A stretch of DNA of 6,813 nucleotides, taken from an uncultured beta proteobacterium. GTDB taxonomy: Bacteria > Pseudomonadota > Gammaproteobacteria > Burkholderiales > Rhodocyclaceae. Below the pieces are notes generated by a model that did not search any database, was not told the origin of the DNA, and saw only the letters and a program-made list of their open reading frames with translations. The translations under genes were made by a program, and so were the position numbers. Below, in pieces: positions 1 through 6,813 of this stretch. The stretch is taken from the NCBI GenBank assembly GCA_903932755.1, contig CAIZHL010000249.1, positions 1 through 6,813 of the forward strand, written 5' to 3'. Each line of letters opens with the position of its first letter. Within the stretch, counting starts at the first letter, position 1.

Positions 1-1911
<1,911 letters not shown>

Positions 1912-1919
1912 GGGGTACG

Positions 1920-1936
1920 CAGCCGCAAATCGGCCG
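1920..1936 (-). promoter_or_regulatory. Small hairpin in the secA leader where a ribosome site would be expected
   Basis: In the minus-strand RNA, CGGCCG and CGGCTG can pair as a 6-bp stem with one G-U pair around the loop ATTTG. It ends 8 nt before the secA ATG. The stretch between hairpin and start (CGTACCCC) has no purine-rich Shine-Dalgarno. The pairing is visible in the sequence; an effect on secA translation is inference, and in GC-rich DNA a stem this short may be chance. Confidence 0.3.
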
Positions 1937-1953
1937 GGAAAAGCAAAACGGCG

Positions 1954-1962
1954 ATTTTAGCA
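1954..1962 (-). promoter_or_regulatory. Candidate extended -10 promoter element for secA
   Basis: Read on the minus strand, this is TGCTAAAAT, matching the sigma-70 extended -10 form TGnTATAAT at all but one position. No good -35 hexamer lies about 17 nt upstream, which is compatible with an extended -10 promoter but weakens the call. A start about 7 nt downstream would give a secA leader of roughly 35 nt. The match is seen; promoter activity is inferred. Confidence 0.45.
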
Positions 1963-1963
1963 T

Positions 1964-1983
1964 GGGGGAGAAAGTCCTCCCCC
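1964..1983 (-). terminator. Perfect 7-bp GC-rich hairpin between the M23 gene and secA
   Basis: GGGGGAG and CTCCCCC pair perfectly around a 6-nt loop, starting 7 nt after the M23 peptidase stop codon. A run of U does not follow directly; the downstream sequence is ATGCTAAAATCGCCGTTTTG. It is therefore not a textbook intrinsic terminator and may be a weak terminator, a 3'-end stabiliser or an attenuator. The candidate secA -10 element begins 1 nt beyond the stem. Confidence 0.4.
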
Positions 1984-1990
1984 TTCCGGA

Positions 1991-2953
1991 TCAGCGCTTT
2001 GCAGCGAGCGGAGACCGCGCAAACGGCTTGGCGGAATTCTGCGCCAGGCGCAGGAAACGATCGGGATTCTGCGGCAGGCCGCGAATGCGGACCTCGAAAT
2101 GCAAATGCGGCCCGGTGGAACGTCCGGTCGAACCCACTTCGGCGATTTTCTGCCCGCGCTTTACCAACTGGCCCACCTTGACCACAATTTTCGAGGCATG
2201 GGCGTAACGGGTGGTCAGATCCTTGCCGTGGTCGATTTCCACCAGATTGCCGTATTGCGGATGGCGCTCCGCACTGATGACCACGCCGGCAGCGGCGGCC
2301 GCGATGCTCGTCCCGGGCAGCGCGACGAAGTCCACGCCCTCGTGCATCGCCCGCTCACCGGTGAAAGGGTCGACCCGCCAGCCGTAGGTTGAGGCATTCC
2401 ACTGGGCTTCGACCGGCAGGCTGGTGGGGAGCAGGCTTTTCCTGATCCGGTCTTCGAGCAGCTGGGATTCGATCATGGAGATGGCATCGGACTTGGCTTC
2501 CACCTGATGCGCCAGCGCATCCACCGCGCGCTGCAGTTCGGTTGCCGACATCGCAGCAGGAAGCAGCAGCGGGCCGCCGCGGCCGCCGGATTTGGCTTCG
2601 AACGCCTTCAGGTCCTGGGGCTTGACACCGGCCATGCCGGCCAGACGCTCGCCGATGGTGTCGAGGCGCAGCAGCTGCGCCTGCATCTCGCCCAGCTTTA
2701 CCGCCATGGCATTGATGTTTTCGCGGACGAAATCCTTGGATTTCTGGGTTTCCTCGGCATTCATCACGCGCAGCATGTCCTGCAGGAAGGGCAGACGGAT
2801 TTCCGCAGCGTGGCGGACGGTGACGTAAGAAAAAAGCGAGGAAAGCACAAGCACGGAGCCGATCATGGCCCCTGCAAAGAGAAGTGCATGCGCCCAGGTC
2901 AGGGTTATGCTTCTTGCGGTTGCCAGCCGGTCAGAGACGAGAATAATATGCAT
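1991..2953 (-). CDS. Membrane-anchored M23 (LytM-type) metallopeptidase
   Basis: This 320-residue protein starts MHIILVSDRL and has one hydrophobic segment at about residues 20-43, with a short basic N-terminus, so it is probably anchored with its bulk in the periplasm. Residues about 60-110 and 136-172 are Q/E/L-rich and predicted coiled-coil-like. The C-terminal third is an M23 domain with the full zinc site: H204-x3-D208, YAH with H252, and H283-L-H285 in the motif GPHLHFE. An active zinc endopeptidase cutting peptidoglycan cross-bridges is therefore possible, unlike degenerate LytM factors such as EnvC and NlpD, which lack key ligands and activate amidases. A division role is inferred from the dcw neighbours. 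AGGGAG at 2961-2966, spaced 7 nt from ATG, supports the start. The tail after the domain is basic and proline-containing (AKPFARSPLAAKR). The gene diverges from the dciA-like gene and precedes secA in the same direction. Confidence 0.92.
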   Translation of the reverse strand: MHIILVSDRLATARSITLTWAHALLFAGAMIGSVLVLSSLFSYVTVRHAAEIRLPFLQDMLRVMNAEETQKSKDFVRENINAMAVKLGEMQAQLLRLDTIGERLAGMAGVKPQDLKAFEAKSGGRGGPLLLPAAMSATELQRAVDALAHQVEAKSDAISMIESQLLEDRIRKSLLPTSLPVEAQWNASTYGWRVDPFTGERAMHEGVDFVALPGTSIAAAAAGVVISAERHPQYGNLVEIDHGKDLTTRYAHASKIVVKVGQLVKRGQKIAEVGSTGRSTGPHLHFEVRIRGLPQNPDRFLRLAQNSAKPFARSPLAAKR

Positions 2954-2960
2954 CCCTTCT

Positions 2961-2966
2961 CTCCCT
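2961..2966 (-). promoter_or_regulatory. Shine-Dalgarno of the M23 peptidase gene
   Basis: AGGGAG on the minus strand is spaced 7 nt from the ATG at 2953. It fixes the start ahead of the membrane anchor. Confidence 0.7.
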
Positions 2967-2973
2967 CAGGTTG

Positions 2974-3011
2974 GTTTCAGGGTCGGCATGAAGACCAGCC
3001 GCTACTGAAAC
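2974..3011. repeat. Inverted repeat GTTTCAG / CTGAAAC in the divergent M23-dciA spacer
   Basis: A perfect 7-bp inverted repeat has arms at 2974-2980 and 3005-3011, with centres 31 bp apart, close to three DNA turns. It sits in the 68-nt spacer (2954-3021) shared by two divergent genes, where both promoters or an operator could lie. I could not recognise a convincing -35/-10 pair for either gene there. Chance occurrence is possible at this arm length. Confidence 0.3.
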
Positions 3012-3021
3012 TTGATTTTCG

Positions 3022-3459
3022 ATGACATCGCGCAGCCTCCAGGAACATCTTGCCTCCGGTGACAGCATGGCGCGGCTTGCAGCCCACGCCCAACGTCTGC
3101 TCCAATTCCAGCGTCTGCTGGAAGCTGCGCTGCCGGTGGCGCTGAGGCCCTATGCCCGGGTAGCCAACTTCCGTCTGGGGAAACTTCTTATCCACGCCGA
3201 GAACGGCGCGGTCGCAGCGAAGATCCGTCAATTTGGACCGCGTCTCGCCAACGATTTATCAAACAAGGTGCTGAAGGTTACTCAAATCGAGGTCCGAGTG
3301 CAAGCCCGAAACCGCCCTTCTTCTGCTTTCTCGCGCGACAGGCCTTCCCTGCCTGGATCTAAACAGAAGCAAGGACTTACATCGCTAGCCCATGACCTGC
3401 CGCAAGACTCACCGCTCAAGGGTGCGTTGGAGCGCCTGCTGCGCAGTATCAAAGAATGA
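3022..3459 (+). CDS. DciA-like protein (DUF721 family), probable DnaB helicase loader/operator
   Basis: This 145-residue protein matches the short proteobacterial DUF721 pattern: an N-terminal helix (LARLAAHA-type, residues 16-38), then a KH-like region at about 40-95 containing VANFRLGKLLIHAENGAVAAKIRQ, then a polar basic linker (about 96-120) and a final helix (PLKGALERLLRSIKE). DUF721 proteins include DciA, which interacts with the replicative helicase DnaB in bacteria lacking DnaC. That role is known for the family and inferred here. Position between lpxC and secA is typical for this family. It is the only gene here on the plus strand. ATG 3022 is the first start after an in-frame TGA at 3013 and gives the family's usual N-terminus, but no Shine-Dalgarno precedes it, so it may have a very short or unusual leader. 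Its 3' end overlaps the convergent miniprotein gene by 11 nt. Confidence 0.85.
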   Translation: MTSRSLQEHLASGDSMARLAAHAQRLLQFQRLLEAALPVALRPYARVANFRLGKLLIHAENGAVAAKIRQFGPRLANDLSNKVLKVTQIEVRVQARNRPSSAFSRDRPSLPGSKQKQGLTSLAHDLPQDSPLKGALERLLRSIKE

Positions 3460-3469
3460 TCAGGCGCTC
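3430..3469. repeat. Perfect 9-bp inverted repeat across overlapping convergent gene ends
   Basis: GAGCGCCTG at 3430-3438 and CAGGCGCTC at 3461-3469 are exact reverse complements around 22 nt that contain both stop codons (dciA-like at 3457-3459, miniprotein at 3449-3451). ATC/GAT at 3448-3450 and 3458-3460 can add 3 bp on one side, with a bulge. Transcripts from either strand could form the hairpin. No U-tract follows on either side, so it is not a standard intrinsic terminator; it might mark RNA 3' ends. Each arm also encodes the Glu-Arg-Leu near the C-terminus of its own protein. Confidence 0.5.
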
Positions 3470-3631
3470 GGCGGCCATCAGCACGAGTACCAGCAGCGCA
3501 AAAACAAGCGCCGCCTTGGCCACGCGGGCTGACAGAACGAGATAGCGCCGGTCACGGGTAAACAACCAGGCAACCAGGCTGCTGCCTACCGTGATCGCCA
3601 AGAGTATGCCGACGATCCTGAGCAGCAGCAC
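3449..3631 (-). CDS. Small two-helix membrane protein, function unknown
   Basis: This is a 60-residue protein with hydrophobic segments at about residues 4-24 and 38-54, separated by the basic loop TRDRRYLVLSARVAK. The positive-inside rule puts the loop in the cytoplasm and both ends outside the inner membrane. It starts with GTG at 3631; AGGGG at 3638-3642, spaced 6 nt from the GTG, supports this and overlaps the lpxC stop codon, so translational coupling to lpxC is likely. It lies 9 nt after lpxC in the same reading frame, with three sense codons between the lpxC TAG and the GTG. I recall similar unnamed small proteins at this place in betaproteobacteria, but cannot name a family. Strong membrane periodicity and tight spacing argue that it is real. 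Its last codons overlap the convergent dciA-like gene. Confidence 0.75.
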   Translation of the reverse strand: MLLLRIVGILLAITVGSSLVAWLFTRDRRYLVLSARVAKAALVFALLVLVLMAAERLIIL

Positions 3632-3637
3632 GGGAAA

Positions 3638-3642
3638 CCCCT
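3638..3642 (-). promoter_or_regulatory. Shine-Dalgarno of the miniprotein gene overlapping the lpxC stop
   Basis: AGGGG on the minus strand lies 6 nt before the GTG at 3631 and shares bases with the lpxC TAG (3641-3643). This supports the GTG start and suggests that ribosomes finishing lpxC can restart here. Confidence 0.55.
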
Positions 3643-4555
3643 AGGCCAGTTGCGGGTAAAGCCGGGCGATCGTCCCCGGCGCATCCGCGGCACTCTGGAA
3701 ACTGGCGAATTCCCAGGCGGAGGCATCGGCCAGAAGCGCGCGCAGCAGCATGTTGTTCAGCGCATGGCCGGACTTGTGGGCCGCAAATGCGCCGAGCAGC
3801 GGGTGGCCGGCAAGATACAGATCGCCGATGGCATCGAGTATCTTGTGCTTTACGAATTCGTCGGCATAGCGCAGGCCGTCGCTGTTGAGGACCCGGTATT
3901 CGTCCATCACGATGGCGTTTTCCAGGCTGCCGCCGAGGGCCAGGCCCTGATCGCGCAGGGCTTCCACATCCTGCATGAAGCCGAAGGTCCGCGCCCGCGC
4001 CACTTCGCGCAGGTAGGATTGGTCGGCAAAATCGATGCGGGCGTGCGAACCGGCGCGATCGACCGCAGGGTGATTGAAAACAATCGAGAAATCAAGGCTG
4101 AAACCATCATAGGGTGACAACTTTGCCCATTTGTCGCCCTCTTTTACTTCGACGGTCTTCAACACGCGGATGAATTTTTTCGCCGCGTTCTGCTCCTCGA
4201 TGCCGGCCGACTGCAGCAGGAACACGAAAGGCGCGGCGGAGCCGTCCATGATCGGCAGTTCGGCCGCATCGACATCAATATAGATGTTGTCGATGCCGAG
4301 GCCGGCCAGCGCCGACATGAGGTGTTCGACCGTGGCCACCTTGACCCCGTCGGTTTCCAGGCAGGAGGCCATGCGGGTATCACCTACGCCGAACGGGTCC
4401 GCCTTGAGGTCGACCGGCGGACTCAGGTCGACGCGACGGAACACGACGCCGGTGTCAGGTTGCGCCGGGCGCAGCACGAGCGTCACCTTGACGCCGGAAT
4501 GAAGACCGACGCCGGTAGCCTTGATGACAGATTTCAGGGTGCGCTGACGAAGCAT
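3641..4555 (-). CDS. lpxC: UDP-3-O-acyl-N-acetylglucosamine deacetylase
   Basis: LpxC is the cytoplasmic zinc enzyme that removes acetate from UDP-3-O-acyl-GlcNAc, the committed step of lipid A synthesis. The 304-residue protein is full length for the family (E. coli 305) and aligns end to end. It opens [21 protein letters not shown]. Zinc ligands are H78 (in TVEHL), H237 and D241 (in [11 protein letters not shown]). E77 and H264 (in HKSGHALNN) match the catalytic Glu and His, and K238 is also kept. The conserved IMDGSAAPF (102-110) and ARARTFGFM (186-194) segments are present. The start is fixed by the family N-terminus, although the preceding TCACACC shows no Shine-Dalgarno. The tail ends [10 protein letters not shown], ending in Leu-Ala as does E. 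coli LpxC, whose tail is a degradation signal for FtsH. It lies 104 nt after ftsZ and 9 nt before the miniprotein gene. Confidence 0.98.
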   Translation of the reverse strand: MLRQRTLKSVIKATGVGLHSGVKVTLVLRPAQPDTGVVFRRVDLSPPVDLKADPFGVGDTRMASCLETDGVKVATVEHLMSALAGLGIDNIYIDVDAAELPIMDGSAAPFVFLLQSAGIEEQNAAKKFIRVLKTVEVKEGDKWAKLSPYDGFSLDFSIVFNHPAVDRAGSHARIDFADQSYLREVARARTFGFMQDVEALRDQGLALGGSLENAIVMDEYRVLNSDGLRYADEFVKHKILDAIGDLYLAGHPLLGAFAAHKSGHALNNMLLRALLADASAWEFASFQSAADAPGTIARLYPQLA

Positions 4556-4591
4556 GGTGTGACTATGGAAAGCAAATGGTGCGGAGCGACA

Positions 4592-4600
4592 ATTTTACCA
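4592..4600 (-). promoter_or_regulatory. Candidate extended -10 promoter element for lpxC
   Basis: On the minus strand this reads TGGTAAAAT, an extended -10 (TGnTATAAT) with one mismatch, 36 nt upstream of the lpxC ATG. The expected -35 position is CCCGGC, a non-match, within the adjoining hairpin arm. It would give lpxC a promoter of its own in addition to read-through from ftsZ. The same motif stands before secA in this window. Activity is inferred. Confidence 0.45.
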
Positions 4601-4602
4601 CG

Positions 4603-4644
4603 CATGCCCGGCCAGCCGGGAGGAGGCCCCGACTGGCCGGCATG
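4603..4644 (-). terminator. Long GC-rich hairpin in the ftsZ-lpxC spacer
   Basis: Arms at 4603-4620 and 4628-4644 pair over 17 bp with one bulged base, around a 7-nt loop. The single irregular pair is G-U in minus-strand RNA but C-A in plus-strand RNA, so the fold favours the ftsZ-to-lpxC transcript. It begins 15 nt after the ftsZ stop. The sequence after the stem is CGTGGTAAAATTGTC, without a U-run, so complete intrinsic termination is unlikely. A role in limiting read-through into lpxC or in protecting the ftsZ mRNA end is plausible. Confidence 0.55.
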
Positions 4645-4659
4645 GCGGTAGCAGGCCTC

Positions 4660-5847
4660 TCAGTCCGACTGGCGACGCAGGAAGGCCGGAATGTCGTACT
4701 TGTCGACGCCCGAATCGACCATGGCCTGCGCCTGCGGATTGCGCAAGGCCGTACCGCGCCCGCTCGCCACGCTGGACAGGTCGATTCCGGCGACCGCCCC
4801 GGTCTCGTAAACCGGCATTCCATCGGTTCCGGTGCCGCGCATGAAGGGCTCGACCACGGTCATCTTCGGCTTCGCGCCCTCGCGCGAAGCGGCGAGACCG
4901 AGGCCGGTGGCTACCACGGTGACCCGCAACTGGTCTTCCATGCCTTCGTCGAAAACGGTCCCGCAGATCACCGTGGCTTCGGGTGCGGTGTAGGTGCGGA
5001 TGGTCTTCATCACTTCCTTGTACTCCCTCAGCCCGAGCGTGCTGCTGGCGGTGATGTTGACCAGCACGCCGCGGGCGCCTGACAGTTCGATGCCCTCGAG
5101 CAGCGGACTGGCGACCGCGCCCTCGGCGGCGATGCGGGCCCGGTCGACGCCGGCGGCGACGGCGGAACCCATCATGGCCTTGCCCATTTCGCCCATCACG
5201 GTGCGCACGTCTTCGAAGTCGACGTTGACCAGGCCCGGCACGTTGATGATTTCCGCAATGCCGCCCACCGCATTGCGCAGCACGTTGTCGGCCGTCTTGA
5301 AGGCTTCGAGGTAGCTGATCTCCTCGCCGAGCACTTCTTCCAGCTTCTCGTTGAGGATCACGATCAGCGAATCGACATGTTTGGCAAGCTCGGTGACACC
5401 TTCTTCCGCGAGCCGCTTGCGCCTGCCTTCGTATTCGAAGGGCTTGGTCACCACGGCCACGGTCAGGATGCCGAGATCCCGCGCCACCTCCGCCACCACA
5501 GGCCCGGCGCCGGTACCGGTGCCGCCGCCCATGCCGGCCGTGATGAAGACCATGTGCGCGCCGCGCAGCGCATCAGCGATGCGTTCGCGATCCAGCACCG
5601 CGAGTTCGCGGGCCTTTTCCGGCTTGCCGCCGGCGCCGAGCCCCGGGCCGAGCTGGAGCTTGACATGGGCACTGCTCTTCTTCAACGCCTGGGCGTCGGT
5701 GTTGCAGCAGATGAATTCGACGCCGCTGACGCCCTCGCGGATCATGTGATCGACCGCATTGCCGCCGGCGCCGCCAACGCCGACGACCTTGATGACCGTC
5801 GAATTCATGTCCACTTCCTGTGTCGCCACTTCCTCTAGTTCAAACAT
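4660..5847 (-). CDS. ftsZ: Cell division protein FtsZ
   Basis: FtsZ is the tubulin-like GTPase that polymerises into the Z-ring at midcell. The 395-residue protein is complete: glycine-rich nucleotide loop VGVGGAGGNAV (22-32), tubulin signature GGGTGTGAG (107-115), T7 loop NVDFED with N208, D210 and D213 supplying the residues that trigger GTP hydrolysis in the neighbouring subunit, a short variable linker (about 325-380), and the C-terminal peptide YDIPAFLRRQ (384-393) that binds FtsA and ZipA-type anchors. ATG 5847 has an ideal AGGAGG spaced 5 nt away. A second Met at residue 14 also has an AGGAAG spaced 5 nt away, so a 382-residue form is conceivable. The stretch before the globular fold is a few residues longer than I expect and holds a short duplication. 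It follows ftsA after 27 nt and is surely co-transcribed with it. Confidence 0.98.
   Translation of the reverse strand: MFELEEVATQEVDMNSTVIKVVGVGGAGGNAVDHMIREGVSGVEFICCNTDAQALKKSSAHVKLQLGPGLGAGGKPEKARELAVLDRERIADALRGAHMVFITAGMGGGTGTGAGPVVAEVARDLGILTVAVVTKPFEYEGRRKRLAEEGVTELAKHVDSLIVILNEKLEEVLGEEISYLEAFKTADNVLRNAVGGIAEIINVPGLVNVDFEDVRTVMGEMGKAMMGSAVAAGVDRARIAAEGAVASPLLEGIELSGARGVLVNITASSTLGLREYKEVMKTIRTYTAPEATVICGTVFDEGMEDQLRVTVVATGLGLAASREGAKPKMTVVEPFMRGTGTDGMPVYETGAVAGIDLSSVASGRGTALRNPQAQAMVDSGVDKYDIPAFLRRQSD
5811..5834 (-). repeat. 9-bp direct repeat at the 5' end of ftsZ, including an internal ribosome-site-like sequence
   Basis: AGGAAGTGG occurs twice on the minus strand (5826-5834 and 5811-5819), offset by exactly 15 nt, encoding Glu-Val twice in EVATQEVD. 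The second copy places AGGAAG 5 nt before the Met14 codon (ATG at 5808). The five-codon spacing suggests a small tandem duplication or chance in the disordered N-terminus. Confidence 0.45.
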
Positions 5848-5852
5848 TTTCG

Positions 5853-5858
5853 CCTCCT
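5853..5858 (-). promoter_or_regulatory. Strong Shine-Dalgarno of ftsZ
   Basis: A full AGGAGG lies 5 nt before ATG 5847 in the 27-nt ftsA-ftsZ spacer. It is the best ribosome site in the window and fits the need for much more FtsZ than FtsA. It contrasts with lpxC, secA and the dciA-like gene, which have no clear site. Confidence 0.85.
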
Positions 5859-5874
5859 GAAAAGACCAACCACT

Positions 5875-6813
5875 TCAAAAATTCCGGGAAAACCACGTCC
5901 GCATCCGTGCCAGAACCTGCCCGAAGCTCTTCGGGCTTTGCACCCTCATGCCACGGTGGCGCTGCGCCACCCCTTCCTGCAACAAACCCATCGCCGTCGA
6001 ATAGCGCGGATTGCGTACGTAATCGCGCAGATTGCCTTCGTAATGCGGCATCGACAGCTTCACCGTCGTGTGAAAAATCTCTTCGCCCAGTTCGGTCATG
6101 CCGGGCATCTGTGCCGCCCCGCCCGTCAGGACGATGCCGGCACGCAGCAGGCGCTCCTTGCCGCTGCGCTGGAGTTCCTCCTGCACCTGCTGGAAGATTT
6201 CCTCGACGCGCGGCTGGATGAAGCCGGCCAGGGTCTGGCGCGAAAGCTGGGTCGACGGCCGGTCGCCGACGCCAGGCACCTCGATCATGTCTTCGGCATT
6301 GGCCAGCTGCTGCAGGGCGACGCCGTAGCGGATCTTGATGTCCTCGGCATCCTGGGTCGAGGTGCGCAGGGCAATGGCGATGTCATTGGTGAGCTGGTCG
6401 CCGGCGATCGGGATCACCGCGGTATGGCGGATCGCGCCATGCACGAAGACGGCAACGTCGGTGGTGCCGCCGCCGATGTCGACCAGGCAGACGCCGACGT
6501 CTTTTTCGTCCTCGGTCAGCACCGCGTAGCCGGAGGCCAGCGGTTGCAACACCAGGTCGACCACCTCCAGGCCGCAGCGATGAACACACTTGACGATGTT
6601 CTGCACTGCCGTCACCGCCCCGGTGACCAGATGCACCTTGACGTCGAGCCGCTTGGCGTCCATGCCGATCGGCTCCTTGACGCCATCCTGGCCGTCGACG
6701 ATGAACTCCTGCACCAGCGTGTGCAGGATCTGGTCGTCGGCCGAAATCGACGTCGCATTGGCGGCCTCGATGGCACGCTCGACGTCGAACTGCGTGACTT
6801 CCTTCTCGCGTAC
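5875..6813 (-). CDS. ftsA: Cell division protein FtsA, C-terminal 312 residues (5' end beyond window)
   Basis: FtsA is the actin-like ATPase that tethers FtsZ filaments to the inner membrane and recruits later division proteins. The frame is open from the window edge (VREKEVTQFDVERAIEAAN) to TGA at 5875-5877. About 100 N-terminal residues are missing, judged from the usual length of about 410. Visible in the fragment are the phosphate-binding motif VDIGGGTTD at residues 111-119, the adenosine-binding motif LTGGAAQMPGM at 229-239, and a C-terminal amphipathic helix SFGQVLARMRTWFSRNF (296-312) preceded by a flexible linker, which is the membrane-targeting sequence. Much of the FtsA-specific 1C subdomain lies in the first 80 or so residues of the fragment. 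No frameshift or missing motif is seen. ftsZ follows 27 nt downstream on the same strand. Confidence 0.97.
   Translation of the reverse strand, partial: VREKEVTQFDVERAIEAANATSISADDQILHTLVQEFIVDGQDGVKEPIGMDAKRLDVKVHLVTGAVTAVQNIVKCVHRCGLEVVDLVLQPLASGYAVLTEDEKDVGVCLVDIGGGTTDVAVFVHGAIRHTAVIPIAGDQLTNDIAIALRTSTQDAEDIKIRYGVALQQLANAEDMIEVPGVGDRPSTQLSRQTLAGFIQPRVEEIFQQVQEELQRSGKERLLRAGIVLTGGAAQMPGMTELGEEIFHTTVKLSMPHYEGNLRDYVRNPRYSTAMGLLQEGVAQRHRGMRVQSPKSFGQVLARMRTWFSRNF

Noticed and set aside
1912..1990. A secM-like gene before secA
   Set aside because: The 79-nt spacer is too short and holds no ORF with a signal sequence or arrest motif.
2971..3008. TTGGTT and TACTGA as a -35/-10 pair for the dciA-like gene
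   Set aside because: The spacing would be 26 nt, far from the 16-18 nt needed, and both hexamers match poorly.
2507..3025. 172-codon plus-strand open frame over the M23 gene and divergent spacer
   Set aside because: It is antisense to a gene with a complete zinc site and good ribosome site, and it runs across the divergent spacer. No domain is seen.
2977..3231. 84-codon minus-strand open frame opposite the dciA-like gene
   Set aside because: It mirrors the dciA-like gene, and its product shows no recognisable features.
5391..5450. Apparent one-residue deletion in FtsZ after the PFEYEG segment, and Leu instead of Pro before N166, compared with E. coli
   Set aside because: As far as I recall, other betaproteobacterial FtsZ proteins share these differences, so they look lineage-typical, not mutations.
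4576..5838. Several plus-strand and alternate-frame open frames over ftsZ
   Set aside because: They are antisense or shifted shadows of ftsZ with low-complexity composition and no family resemblance.

Overview
This GC-rich window comes from the distal end of a division and cell wall (dcw) cluster of a Gram-negative proteobacterium. The FtsZ, FtsA, SecA and DciA-like sequences look most like those of betaproteobacteria, possibly a Rhodocyclales/Nitrosomonadales relative. That placement rests on remembered family features such as the FtsZ stretch around L165-N166 and A186-V189, and on gene order; it is not a computed phylogeny. An lpxC gene implies an outer membrane containing lipid A.

Most genes are on the minus strand, so transcription runs from high to low coordinates. 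In that order they are ftsA (C-terminal 312 codons, entering at 6813), ftsZ, lpxC, an unnamed two-helix membrane miniprotein of 60 residues, then past a plus-strand gene a membrane-anchored M23 (LytM-type) peptidase, and secA (N-terminal 637 codons, leaving at position 1). The exception is a DUF721/DciA-like gene on the plus strand at 3022-3459. It diverges from the M23 gene across a 68-nt spacer and converges tail to tail on the miniprotein gene with an 11-nt overlap.

The genes link cell division (FtsA anchors FtsZ to the membrane), the committed step of lipid A synthesis (LpxC), probable replicative helicase loading (DciA), peptidoglycan or division-related hydrolase activity (M23) and protein export (SecA). 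The gene order is conserved housekeeping synteny. Nothing looks mobile or foreign, and I see no tRNA, rRNA, CRISPR array or insertion sequence. No spacer between genes exceeds about 105 nt.

The regulatory detail lies in the short spacers. The ftsZ-lpxC and M23-secA gaps share one design: a strong hairpin right behind the upstream gene, then an extended -10 motif (TGnTAAAAT), then a start codon with little or no Shine-Dalgarno. The convergent dciA/miniprotein tails carry a perfect 9-bp inverted repeat, and the divergent spacer carries a 7-bp inverted repeat with its arms about three helical turns apart. I found no convincing undescribed system; the findings are mostly regulatory hypotheses about a known locus.
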